A stretch of 64,000 nucleotides of DNA from assembly GCA_903813345.2 (NCBI GenBank), contig CAIIXF020000005.1:27343375-27407374 (forward strand). Reading direction: 5' to 3'. The notes under the pieces are model-generated. The model made no database searches. It was not told the origin of the DNA and was given only the letters and a program-made list of their open reading frames with translations. How positions within the stretch are numbered: the first letter of the stretch is position 1; each line of letters opens with the position of its first letter. The stretch comes from Owenia fusiformis. Taxonomy: Eukaryota; Annelida; Polychaeta; Sabellida; Oweniidae. Positions 11,128 through 23,357 of this stretch are shown in pieces. The position numbers and the translations under genes were made by a program.

Positions 11128-11645
11128 GTGACGCAATTTCCACGTGATCACTGGCCATAATTAGCCGACAGAGGGAACAGTAACACACAATTTTCATGTG
11201 ATCACTGGCCATAATTAGCCAACAGTGGGAACAGAAACATGAAATTTTAACGTGATCACTGGCCATAATTAGCCGACAGTGGGAACAGTAACATGAAATT
11301 TTAACGTGATCACTGGTCATAATAAGCCGACAGTGGGAACAGTCACAAGTAATTCAGTATCATGTGATCACTAGGCATTATTAGCTGACAGTGGGAACAG
11401 TAACTGCAAGCAATTTCCAATTGATCACTGGTCATAATTAGCTGACAATAAGCCGACAGTGGGAACAGTAACAAGTAATTATCACGTGATCACTAGCCAT
11501 TATAACATTATAAGCTGACAGTGGGAACAGTAACAAGCAATTTCAACTTGATCACTGGCCATAATAGGCCGGCAGTGGGAACAGTAACAAGCAATTATCA
11601 CGTGATCACTGGCCATTATAAGCCGGCAGTGGGAACAGTAACAAG
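11128..11645. repeat. Minisatellite, ~60-bp unit with CACGTGATCACTGG
   Basis: About eight to nine imperfect copies of a ~60-bp unit: CACGTGATCACTGGCCATAA, then TTAGCCGACAGTGGGAACAG, then TAACAAG. Many copies keep an E-box (CACGTG) joined to a TGATCA palindrome. Confidence 0.88.
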
Positions 11646-12189
11646 GCACTACTGCATTATCACCAATCATGGTTAACCAACAGTGGTAAATGTTAAAAGC
11701 ACTATACGTGATATTTCCAGTAGTTGAGACATCAGTCACATCACCAATGTAGCACGGTTCGCCGACGTTAGCGGCATAGGGATTATTAACTAACATGAAC
11801 CAGGAAATACGTCCATCCTCAATGTCCATTAATTATCAGAGGCTACATAATTTGCAGCCATCATTGAGCAAACTGAGATTACATTTAAATTATTGTAATG
11901 ATTCAATAAATTACTAAGCGTACGCACGTGGGGTTTGTAAAAAATATTTGAAATCAATTTATAGTAGATGGTGGGAACTTGGAAAGATCTAAGTAGAAGA
12001 GAACGAATAATCAACTGTTTTATCCTCTTTCAAACTAATGTTAATGCTACACACTAGTACTGTTGATTTGTTCAAGATTCTTGTATCCTGGAACTGTGCC
12101 AGAATTCTTGTAGTTGCATTTGTTTGTACTCAGAATATGAGAGTCATCGCATCATGATTTGTCTGTATTTGAATTAAATTGTACAGTTG

Positions 12190-12590
12190 CATGAATAATG
12201 TTTTGTGTATACCTGTAATTTATATTGTACAGCTACCTATAGACAATGTTTTGTCTATAATTGTATTGTACAGCTATGTAAACAATGTTTTGTCTACACT
12301 TTAATTGTAGCTCTCTAGACAATGTTTTGTCTAACTTGTATTGTACAGCTATGTAAACAATGTTTTGTCTACACTTTGTGAAGCTACATAGACATTGTTT
12401 TGTCTCTGCTTGTATTGTACAGCTACATGTACAATGTCTTGTCTATACAATGTCTTGTCTATACAATGTCTTGTCTATACTGGAATCGTACAGCTACATA
12501 GACACTGTTTATTTATACACTGGTGTCATAATGACCATTGTATAGCTACCTAGACAATGTTTTCTATACTTGTATTGTACAGCTACCGAG
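12190..12590. repeat. Minisatellite with AGACAATGTTTTGTCT core
   Basis: About nine degenerate units of 35-50 bp joining TTGTACAGCTACATAG with the short palindromic core AGACA-N6-TGTCT; one 17-bp subunit is locally triplicated near 12428-12480. Confidence 0.82.
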
Positions 12591-13064
12591 ACACTGTTGG
12601 ACATCTATGATAAGTATTCCCCCTATCTGTATCAAGTTTATTGTTATATTATGTTAACAAGCTACAGTTTTTGCCAAATACAATGTAACAAAACTTTCGA
12701 GGAGTCTCATGGGTCATCCAAAAAAGGAATTATCATGATATTTTGATTTACCCAAAACAGAAAAAAACTTCTTTCTGAATGGTCACATGACGATAAATTT
12801 ACATCTTATTACACGTTATATTTCGGTTCGCGCTAACTATGAGTTTCAATGTTATGAGTTGGTGTAAACTTGCTTTCAACTTGCATATTATGCTGTGGTG
12901 TTAATCTGGTTTATGCCGTGTTACAATTCTATTAAACCCGAACGATTCAAGCATTAATAGTTGTTTTAACATCTCTGTAATGGTGACAAAGTGATTTTAG
13001 TTTCTATCTTGATTAAAGCTACGCGATTTACCATTTGAAACATTTTCTGCATACAGTGTATGTA

Positions 13065-13938
13065 CACTCCCCTCCATAAGTTTGGCAACCTTTTTTCCCC
13101 ATTGAACTACGTGTTAAAGCCTCTTTACCTTTGAATTTTTATTTACTTAACCTGCGATGAAAATACTTATATTATTGATGGAAACGTAATTTGACTTTAA
13201 TTCCAATACCTCCAAATTTTCTCAATTTTTTTCCTCAATTACAATAGGTCGAAAATTGATGATAAATTTGATGAATTTTTGAAAATCGACATTCCCATGT
13301 TAACCAATGGGAAATGGTAGGTTTGCCGCAAGTCATATGACAGAATATCCATCCATCCGAGTCTTTGCAAAAAATACGAGTTAGGCAGGCAATTGAATTT
13401 GCTAACTTTATTTAACAAAAAATTGATATGTTTCTTCAGGTTCAACAAAGTTATAAGGCTTTAAAGTCAAAATTGTTTTTCAAAAAACCTCTCCCATTGA
13501 AATAACACAGGAGGCGAAAATTATTTTCTAAAATGACTTTGAAGCGCTGTAACTTTAATATTCATCAAATAAACTAAACACTTAGTGTTCATAAAAGTTA
13601 GACAATTCAATTTTCTATATAAAAATATTTTTTGCTGAATCTTTTACTGAAAAGATATCCTGATTTCTGTTTTGCCCCGAACCCTCCATTTCCCATTGGA
13701 TTACATGGGAATGACGATTTTCAAAAAATCATCAAATTTATCATCAATTTTCGACCTATTGTAATTGAGGAAAAAATTGAGAAAAATTTGGAGGTATTGG
13801 AAATAAAGTCAAGTTACGTTTCCATCAATATTATAAGTTATTTTATCGCCGGTTAAGTAAATAAAAATTCAAACGTAAAGAGGCTTTAACACGTAGTTCA
13901 ATGGGGAAAAAAGGTTGCCAAACTTATGGAGGGGAGTG
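13065..13938. mobile_element. Tc1/mariner-type MITE with ~250-bp inverted arms
   Basis: Both ends read CACTCCCCTCCATAAGTTTG inward, flanked by TA at 13063-13064 and 13939-13940. Each arm is about 250 bp and strongly matching; the centre is about 360 bp. TA target duplication and no transposase gene indicate a non-autonomous Tc1/mariner derivative. Open frames inside are shadows of the arms. Confidence 0.85.
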
Positions 13939-14116
13939 TATATAAATTGTAAATCTACCTTGAGGCTCAGTGCCTGGTAGATTAGGTGGTGCAGATGAAG
14001 CTCTCTTTTTTAAGAAGCTACTCAAACCATTGGCAAGAGTATATGAAGCATAAATCATTGTGGAAAAGAAAATATATCGGTCGATTGTTTTTACGTATTA
14101 TTCTCCAAAGCACGTA

Positions 14117-14335
14117 GGGCAGGGAGAGCGGGGTAAGATGGAACGTGGGGTGAGACGGAACGATGGCTTTTTATTAAAGTATTAGTTGCAGCCGACAGGA
14201 AAATTGTGGTTGAACAGAAAGATCACTCGACATATTTTCAAAAAAAGTTTACTTCAATAACCTCTTTTAAACAATTATTCAATCAAAATCCATTGTTCCG
14301 TCTCACCCTGTGTTCCGTCTTACCCCGCCCTCCCC
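14117..14335. mobile_element. Short MITE, GGGGTAAGA..GGAAC ends
   Basis: Inverted GC-rich ends (GCGGGGTAAGATGGAAC left; GTTCCGTCTTACCCCGCC right), with a second inverted pair GGTGAGACGGAAC/GTTCCGTCTCACC inside, flanked by TA on both sides. About 219 bp, non-coding. Confidence 0.75.
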
Positions 14336-16920
14336 TACTTTGATGTGTTTTTTCTTTGAGGTTAAAAAACTCTCTGCCAAAGTAAAGTGTCAAATCTGGA
14401 ATTGTGATGTTCTATTTAATACGTTAAATTAAAAAAGAATAAATATATAGATAAATTATGAATTAAAAATTATTCGTCTCTTTGTGTTAAAGGTACTTCG
14501 TTAACCTTTCGGCTATATTAGAAATGACCAGTGTCCTAATAGCTATAATTCATATGTATTCAGGACTGTTTTGGTTTACTCTGTTGACTTTAGATTATCT
14601 AGTAAATTAAGTTAAGGGTCATTATCTTATATATTTTTTCTATTTCGGGAAACGTTTTGGGTTGGTTCTCGTTTGATACTTCTTGTTGATATGTATTTTC
14701 CTTGATTATCTTCAGTAAACAATATCATCCAGCTGGTAGATTAATTACAGTTGCGACCCTATCTAGGGTCGACAAATTTTAAGTGTAATATATCCCAGAC
14801 TCTGTGGTCGAGGGTGTGGTTTTTAAAGTATCACTTTTCTCACCAGTGGATTTTTTTAAAATTCATTAAAAAAGATCCACCACTTTTAATGATTCATTTC
14901 CAATATAAAATTAAGATGTGGATTTAGAGGTTAGCCCTGTGTTTATTTTGGATAGCTCTAGAGTCATAATGACCGACCATCATCTTGACTTCTCATAGGA
15001 GGTCGGAAAAACCAACGTTTTTAAATGCAAGAATTGCCAAAAATGACTCTAAATTTTAGAAAAAGCACAAGAAATTCAGACTGGGTTTTGAGGGTACAAG
15101 TTGTAAAAGGCTCGGACATATCTAAAGGTTTCCTAGTTTGCAAAAATACTCACATACCCTGCGCGCAGAGTCTAGTTATGAGCTACGAAGACGATGCTCT
15201 CTTTTAAGAAGCGACGTCGAGCGAATGCAAAGGGCAACACTTAAATTTGGAAGTTGGCGATCAATTAGACATATTTGAACGGGGCTAAGAAAATACAAAA
15301 GCAGAGATAAGATGAGTTGTGTTTACAAGGTATATCTCATTCGAACCAGACCCAAGATAAATACGTTAAATCACTAATCATGTTATGTTTCGCTGCCAAT
15401 ATTTTGACCAAAAGGTGTTAAGATCTCAAATGAGATCTATCCAGGGCTAATTCATTGATAAAATTGAGTTAAACTTTTGAAATAACATTTCAGATGCTGA
15501 AATCAGTAAATGACCACCCAATTTATAAAAACATTGAAAACGATAACAACTTGTCGAAGTATAAAAAGATTCTTTTGATATTTTCCATGCGGCAAAACGG
15601 AATCCGGAAACCATATCAAAGCCAAACAATGCATCTGAGCGATAATGATGTCTTAAAATAAAAATAAAGCGAGAGATTTGTCGTTTTGCAAATTACAGAC
15701 CTATCACTCGATAATCCCAGCCCACCTAACTATAAGAAGTCGAGACAACTTCAATTCCAAAATACGAACAGTTTCCACCAGAAATGGAAAATTTCTGATA
15801 TTTTCGACAGCTCGATGGCGCGCTTGCTATTTGATTAATCAACGTATATTTAGCTCTCATCTCCAATGCCAATGCAATTAAAGGCAGGTATCTGTTTCAA
15901 CATCGGGATTCCAAAGAATGATCGGCAGAAACTGCGCCAGACACAATAAAGATTTCAGACTTGATACGATGAAATCAAAACACTTCCTTGAAAAATGGCA
16001 CCCCATTGAATCAATATCTTACCAAGCTTAAAAATACCGTTCATTGTGAATCGATATTTTGTAATGACTAATTGCATCTTGACTGGGCTATAGTTTCATC
16101 CGACAAAATACGAGGGTCATCTCATAAGAGAGTTGAAATTGCAACTCTATACTAAGTCCTGCTCCGGGATGTTGTTTTTGGAGTTTCTTCTTCCGAAGTT
16201 CTCACTGAAATCAATCACACATATTCCAACAAACAAGCAAACAAACACTACAACACTCACATTGTGGAATAAAACAACTCATATGAAATAGTCATTGTGT
16301 AATTCTGAGGAAATACTAAGCATAGAATACAATAACCAAATGAACAGTCATTTGATCCATTGTGCCATTTTGCATAATTAAAAAGATGTGAAAATTAACG
16401 GCATAAATGGTCAACGATCTCTTTTATTATATCGACACCTCCCACCTTCTTTTCGCTCTCTGCAACTTAATATTTAACAAAAGAGTATTTAAGCCGATCC
16501 GACGAAATAAATCCCACCAAAGGGCAATATTAGTTTTGTATTATAATAATTATTTGGATACCTTAAAGGCTAGTCTTCAACTCCTCCCATTTAACATAAA
16601 CTAAAATATACATTTGGTAAAGTATCAATCAATGCAAAATATTCTATTCGCGTGATGTTAAGAATGAGCCTATATTATCAGGGTCAACGCACTTGCTAGT
16701 AGCCGAAGGAAACCCTACGATCCTGGCTTGTTCATCAAATCACTGGTTTTTGTTTACCTTCTTCTAAGGCCACTATATCGCGGAATTGGCTAGAGACTCG
16801 AGTAAGTTTTTGTCTCTGGTCTATCATTTGATGACAAAAAAACAAAAAGGTATAATGTTTTCAACACCAAAATAATGAAAACAAGTTAAGTGAAAAAAGA
16901 TTAATAATGGAAATGACAAA
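14336..16920. other. Intergenic, no gene seen
   Basis: AT-rich DNA. Short open frames (for example 15025-15207, 16407-16604) have no family resemblance, splice sites or composition to support them. Confidence 0.6.
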
Positions 16921-16944
16921 ACAAGCATTATTATATGTAGAATA

Positions 16945-17235
16945 TAAAGTGGTTATTCACCAGGAGGGATTTGATATGGAGAATATCACAAGGATGATAT
17001 CTATATTTCCGGAGGGAACGCAGTGACCGAGTGAAATATCGATATCATCCGAGGGATATTACCCACGACCTAAATACGATGGTCAAGAGCAAAAATGATT
17101 TTTTGAAAAGCTGAAAAATTTGGGAAAAATGAAAAATGAATGAATTTTTGGGAAAAAAAGATTTTTCTGGAAATTTTTTTTTTTTAATTTACCCGGGATG
17201 ATATCAATAATCCTGATATCATCCCTGTCCCAAAT
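16945..17235. repeat. Inverted-repeat fragment with GATATCATCC motifs
   Basis: GGATGATATC and its complement occur repeatedly in both orientations, making hairpins at about 16985-17065 and 17192-17225 around an A-rich centre. Probably a degenerate MITE. Confidence 0.5.
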
Positions 17236-17624
17236 GTGTGTTTTATCACTTGTTATTATATAGTATACTAGTGCCTGATATTGCTCTTACCATGGTATAA
17301 ACTCGTATATGTCGCATGCTTGTGATGGGATAACGCGGGACAATACTTCTACCCCCACACCCTCAGTGTATAACCTGATACCTCATTGAATCCAATCCAT
17401 GCTAATGTACTATATTTCCATTCGCTTCAGAAACAAAACAAGTGTTTGATGTGTTTTTTAAAACAATATAGATGAAAGTATGTATATCTATTTCAAATTA
17501 TATTGTTACCATTCAAAAGATGGCCATTAAATTGACAATTTGTAAGATTTTCAGAAATTTTTGATGACTGGTGGAAACGTGTGTTCAAAAATTTCGCCAT
17601 ATCGATACCCATTCTTTAATCAAG

Positions 17625-17995
17625 ACACTCATCATTCACTCGTTTGAGACATATTTTCTTCTTCGAGACACACGTTCTCTTTACTGATACTTTAATTTCA
17701 TAACCAACTCCTCATTCAAGACACACATTCTCTTTACTGACACTCTGAACTATGGCCAACTCCTCTTTCAAGACACTCATTCTCTTTACTGATACTCTAA
17801 TTCATGATCAACTCCTCATTCAAGACACACATTCTCTTTACTGACACTCTAAACTATGGCCAACTCCTCTTTCAAGACACGTATTCTCTTTACTGATACT
17901 TTAAACTATGACCAACTCCTCTTTCAAGACACTCATTCTCTTTAAAGATACTCTGATTCATGACCAACTCCTCATTCATCCCACTCATTCAACTC
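17625..17995. repeat. Minisatellite, ~62-bp unit
   Basis: About six units of TTCAAGACACTCATTCTCTT, TACTGATACTCTAA and TATGACCAACTCCTC, with small substitutions between units. Confidence 0.85.
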
Positions 17996-20221
17996 ATTTG
18001 ACACAGGCATCCATGACTTTCACACATTAATAAGAGACATTTTACGGGATATAGCTGTGCTAGCCAGTAGAACCAGAGCTAAACCAAAATCTAGAAATAT
18101 CTGATACTTCTGCGTACGCTTTCATATTATTTTAAACATGTTTGTTTTGTTTGTGTTTGTTTGGCTAAATAATGTGTATATTATGATATTTGTTAAGTAA
18201 GCGCATCAAAATAAGATTCATTTATATATTTGTGGCATTTGATCTAATTTGAAAATAAGGTGAAAATGTAAACTGAACTATCACAGTAGCATCGATAAAA
18301 CAAGAGATACAATTGAAAAATTGATTTAATTTCTGGCTAACTATTTTACGATGTGATGTGGGTGGGAGGCCTTATAATGAATAGAAAAGCATCTTTAACA
18401 TGTCCTCCAGCATTCTCTTGAATTAATTAAAAGAATGCAACGATGGAAATGAAGACTCTAGAATCATATCATATCAAGCATAAATTAATAAGTTGGTGAA
18501 AAGCAAAGTGTCATTAAAACAGGATGAGGGTCGTATGGTTGATTTGATTCACTCCTCCCGTTTTGGGTTTAATGAATTCATGTGATATGAGACTCTGTTC
18601 ATGTTTTATCACACCTAGGGCATCCCACAACAAAAATGACACACAGTCATGTTTTAAATGTTAAATAGAGTGGAAAAGCGAGAAATCAACAAGGAATAAA
18701 GTATCTGTGGATCAAGTTTATACTATAAATTGTAGAGAAATTCAAAAAAAATTGGAACTTTATTCATATTTTTGAGAGAAATTGCGTTGAATTGGCGAAA
18801 GCAGACGACATTTTAGACATACCAACACCATAAGAGCAATGAGTGACTGAGTGTATTGGATTGGAATCAATTTCACAATTTTACAAAAAATACAAATAAA
18901 ATCATAATTTGAATTTTTTGATTAAAATATAACATTAACATGATATGGCACTGTAAGTCTGAATAATCTAACAGAAGAGGAAATGAATGAAATTCTATCA
19001 GGATTTGTTTGGTAGAGGACATAGGGGTGATGAATTTTGGGAAATTAGTTACATGAACTTAAAGGGACAGCTGAGGTCTCAGGGGAGAGTATCTGAGTGT
19101 CAGTAACTTGCCCCATCATACTAAAAAACTTAAAGATTCTTTTGTAGTAATTGAATAAAATTGAAAATCATGAGAGCAAAACTACATAGTGCAACTTTCA
19201 TGCTTTGATATGCAAAAAACAAAAAATCTAAATTGTATAGAAATCATGGAAATGGAACCAAACCAAGCATTTCATTAAAATATAAAATATTAGAGAGATT
19301 CCAGATGGTGAAATATATGGCTATTCTAGCCCAGACCATTCAAATGGATGCACATATATATATATTGATCCCAACTAATGTAACACAGTTCCAAACAGAT
19401 CCAAAGCATTAAATGCCTCAAGATTAGAGTAATAGAGTTCTGGGATACATGAACCTAAGGAACTGAAGGTAGTTAGGTAATGGAGAGGGAGAGGTTTGGG
19501 AAAATACTAATGCTTGAACATTAACCTTCTTTTCTGTTATTATCGAAGCTTGAATAAAAATTGTTCATGTAGCAAATGAGATCAGTTTGGAACTTACCTG
19601 TCAAGGAAATATTTTCAGAAAAGAATGTTATCATTATGAAGAATTAAAAAAAAATTTGAGTTATAAGCATAATAGAGCATTGAGCAAGAACACTTATTAG
19701 ATGAACAATTTCTCATTTACATAACACCTCATTTGGCCACCAAGGCATTAAAATGCAAAATGTAACCACCTGCCATTTGTAACAGATGCAAAACACCAAA
19801 CATTGTTTTCATTTTATTGTGCCTGTTGTAAGAAATTCTAATGCCACTCCTGTTATGGTCATTGAATCTCAACTACCATAGCAAACTATCAAAAAATTAA
19901 CTCAACATGATGTGGATCAATTTAAACATCACAATAACTTTATTTTACACCAGTCAATATGTAACACAGAACAGTGTCATGTTTACCCAAGCTAACAAAA
20001 TCATTTTCTCAAGTGAAAATATTCTGTAAGAAATAAATAGGATTTGAATCTAAACCCTTTAAAGGATACATAAATATCACAACTTACCCTCACATTTTAT
20101 TAATATCATACTAATAAGGATACGAACAAGCATTCATTTGAGACTGAGAAACTAATTCTGAACAACTCGTACATAGTACTATTTAGTTAAGAGGCATACT
20201 TTGGCAATCAAGTACTATCAG
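17996..20221. other. Intergenic, no gene seen
   Basis: Very AT-rich, free of long open frames. A fragment near 19740-19800 (AAGGCATTAAAATGCAAAATG) is shared with the repeats near 35220, 39145 and 46160. Confidence 0.55.
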
Positions 20222-20408
20222 GCCCGTAGCCAGCTTTTGCCAGGAGGGGGTTCACTTTCTAATTATTTTCAGGGGGGTTCACTTTTGACAATTTTGATCC
20301 AACAATGGCTAAAATCACTTAAAAAGTGCTCAGAATGATGAAAAACTGCATGATTTTGAAAGAATTTTTGGTCGGGGTGGGGGGGGGGTAAACCCCCTGG
20401 CTACGGGC
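20222..20408. mobile_element. Short MITE, GCCCGTAGCCAG ends
   Basis: Ends GCCCGTAGCCAG and CTGGCTACGGGC are inverted copies; G-tracts sit inside each end. A half copy starts at about 22800 (GGGGCGTAGCCAGCTTTCAG), beside an 18-bp G run, and another G/C-rich remnant is near 30550-30578. Confidence 0.65.
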
Positions 20409-20554
20409 TTATTTCTTTTAAACATTTCATACAAAGATATTTTTACCAATTTGAGGAGACATGTAAGTTTGAAGCACCATTATATAACTACAACATTTCT
20501 GGTGTTCAATCCATTGCTTTTTTTAATGTCTCTGATTTCTCGAACCAAATTTCT

Positions 20555-20690
20555 GGATTTTTCACCAAGTGTCTCACACTTTTTCCACCAAGTGTCACTG
20601 CATTTCAACTAAGTGTCTCAAACTTCTTCTGCTAAGTGTCTGCATTTTCTACCAAGAGTCTCAGACTTTTTCAACCAAGTGAGTCAGGTT
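20555..20690. repeat. Minisatellite, ~32-bp unit (CCAAGTGTCTC)
   Basis: Four to five loose copies of ACCAAGTGTCTCACACTTTTT-like units. Confidence 0.6.
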
Positions 20691-20934
20691 CTTATATTGC
20701 ATCTGTGTATATTTTGTCACTTGTCTTGAGTATACTCATGTTATCATCACACATATCCCTGAATCCTAATAAAAAGAATTTCTGCACATGATGCAATGTG
20801 TCTCTTTCATCTGTATGTGATGCATGTTTCTAATAATGACTAATGGAATAATGTCTAATTTCCTGAAATCATCCAGACTTTCTATAGTGTATCTACTTTC
20901 TTGCTGGTGTTGTGGTATGTCAGCTATTACCATG

Positions 20935-21265
20935 ATGTATGCTTGGAAGTGTCAAATGTTTGAAAGTGCCATGAATGCCATATATCTCTCTGCCAAATGT
21001 CTGGAAGTGTCAATGTATGCCATATGTCTCTATGCTAAATGCTTGGAAGTGTCCATGAATGCCACATGTCTCTATGCCAAATGTCTGGAAGTGTCAATGT
21101 ATGCCACATGTCTCTATGCTAAATGTTTGGAAGTGTCCATGAATGCCACATGTCTCTATGCTAAATGTTTGGAAGTGTCCATGAATGCCACTTGTCCCTA
21201 TTCTAAATGTTTGGAAGTGTCCATAAATGTCAATATCTCTATTCTATATGCTTGGAAGTGTCTCC
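20935..21265 (+). repeat. Minisatellite, 42-bp unit, open in one frame
   Basis: Seven to eight copies of a 42-bp unit. Because 42 is a multiple of three, one frame stays open and reads as repeated YAKCLEVSMNATCL. No splice sites, start context or family suggest a gene. Confidence 0.85.
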
Positions 21266-23101
21266 ATGTATTTCTGTATGTCTATATCCTGGCAAGTTGC
21301 TGTATGAGGTTAGATGGGAGGATTGCTTCCAGTTTCTCAATGATGTAGCTCACTGGAAGGTACAGCCAGCCCAGTGCCTGCAAATACATACAATCAACTG
21401 TATATAAGACAACCAAACTAAACATTCAATCAACCAATCAATTGATATACTGTGTATATACGATGATTTTACAGCTTATAAGATCAACAATCAATACATC
21501 AAATGAATAAAGAAATTAGATCAATCAATATATAAATGGAAAATCAATCAATACATACATGTACAAGTACATACAATCAACACATACAATCAATGAATCA
21601 TAAAAATCATCAACCAATGATTAAATAAACAGGAAGAAATCAATCTAAAAAGATTAAAAAACAGAATCAAACAACTATTTTGCACTGTACAAAGTGAATA
21701 ATGTAGATATTAGAAAGAAAACAGAAAAACATCACAATGATGAAATCTTTGTTATAATTGGTTTTCAATGTGCCTTTTATCTGAATCATATTTTACATCA
21801 TATAAAAGATCAAAGAAACATTTCAAAAGGCAATGAGAAAAGATATCAGACATGAAGTTAATGAAGAAGCCTTTAGAAGACTAAGAATACTTCATACTTC
21901 CAGACAATTTATTGTTCTTTAATAAACAATGTACCAAAGGCATCTTCAAACAGTTGAAATACTCACTCATTAAATATATTCAACATTTTTAATTAATCTG
22001 AAATACTCAAATACTCATTCAAAATACTCAATTACTCATTTGATATACTCAATCACTTATCAAAGATACTAGATCATTCATTCAAAATACTCAACCACCA
22101 CAGGGTCAGAACACATTTCACCAATACACACAGGTGTACCAAATGAATTTGAAAAAATGAAATAAAAAATTAGTTAATAAATTGAAAGTTGTTTGTGTGC
22201 TTATTTAAAAAGTTACATATAACTTAAAATATAAGACATATCATCAATAAAAAAAACATAAATGATAAATAAATTGATAATTTGACTGATTTAACATAAA
22301 TTAATTCCTCAATGCAAAAAATGAGTGACCACCATGTTTTGAGAGATAAAAAACAAATAGAACATCACACCTTTGGCAGAGGAAATATAAAAAACTAATG
22401 CCTCAAGTGAAACTATTTGGGTCTATTTGTTGAATCAAAAATTGATAATAGACAATGTTTTGATTGCCAAGAAGTGTCAAAACATAAACAAATACCTTGT
22501 TCAACTAAGAGACAAAACATACAAAAATATGTAAAGAAATAACAGAACCTCAATGGGAGTCTATGATCAAAGTGTTTAAGTTTCATGGAGAATTCATTTA
22601 ATTTTTTCTAACTTTTATTTGATTTTATCTGACATCCATACAAGAAAAGATAGACACTTTATTAAGTATACAAAAACAGCCGACTGAATTCCAAATGTCA
22701 GGGCGGTCGTGTTTTCAAATGCAAAATAGAATTGAAAAGGTGCGTTTTACAAGTAAAAAATATAATGTTATGAAGTTGACTCTCTTAAGTAAACAGATCA
22801 GGGGCGTAGCCAGCTTTCAGTCAGGGGGGGGTGCGATCACCAAGAACATTTTCAGTCTTCAGTCAGGGGGGGGGGGGGGGGGCGATAGTATAGTGGCAAC
22901 TTCCTTCAAAATTGAGCGAGAAGCTTCAAATAAAAAGCATTTAAAAGCTATTTTCCTCCTGTTTCTCATGGTTTAATATTGGTTATATTGATTATTGCGG
23001 GGGGAGGGGGGTGAGACACTTAATTCGAATAGTAAAGGAATAATGTGGAATAACAGAACTAGACAGACACATTTTAGCACTAGGGGACCAAATATTTACC
23101 A
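21266..23101. other. Intergenic, AATCAATCA-rich and AATACTCA-rich tracts
   Basis: Simple-sequence-like AT-rich DNA; degenerate AATACTCA repeats at about 21955-22100 and a G run at about 22866-22883. Nothing coding. Confidence 0.6.
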
Positions 23102-23357
23102 TTAACCTCTTGCCTACCTGGATCGAGTGATGAGATTCTTATCACCTCAGAAATGACTTTGAAACCCAGAGTAACAAGATAATCTGTCACAACATTGTTC
23201 ACTAAAATTGCTCTTCTTTGAACAATTTACATCCAATTTACAAAAAAATATTTTAAAATGTGTAGAAATGATGTATGTAGTAAATGTCAAAAGCTGGCAA
23301 AACTGAAAAATTCTCTAGCCTGAAATTGATTTTAGAGCCTGGGATTCAAGAGGTTAA
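23102..23357 (+). mobile_element. TTAA MITE family A, copy 1
   Basis: Begins TTAACCTCTTG and ends CAAGAGGTTAA, so it carries the TTAA target duplication typical of piggyBac-like elements. Two more copies are at 32294-32584 (same orientation) and 49113-49386 (reverse). Confidence 0.82.

Noticed and set aside
11128-11645. Regularly spaced repeats resembling a CRISPR array
   Set aside because: Repeats and spacers are equally degenerate tandem units; this is animal nuclear DNA.
13239-13856. Minus and plus frames of 69-74 codons
   Set aside because: Mirror images of one another, arising from the inverted arms of the MITE 13065-13938.
20824-21348. 174-codon open frame
   Set aside because: It is the open frame of a 42-bp minisatellite, with no splice context or family resemblance.
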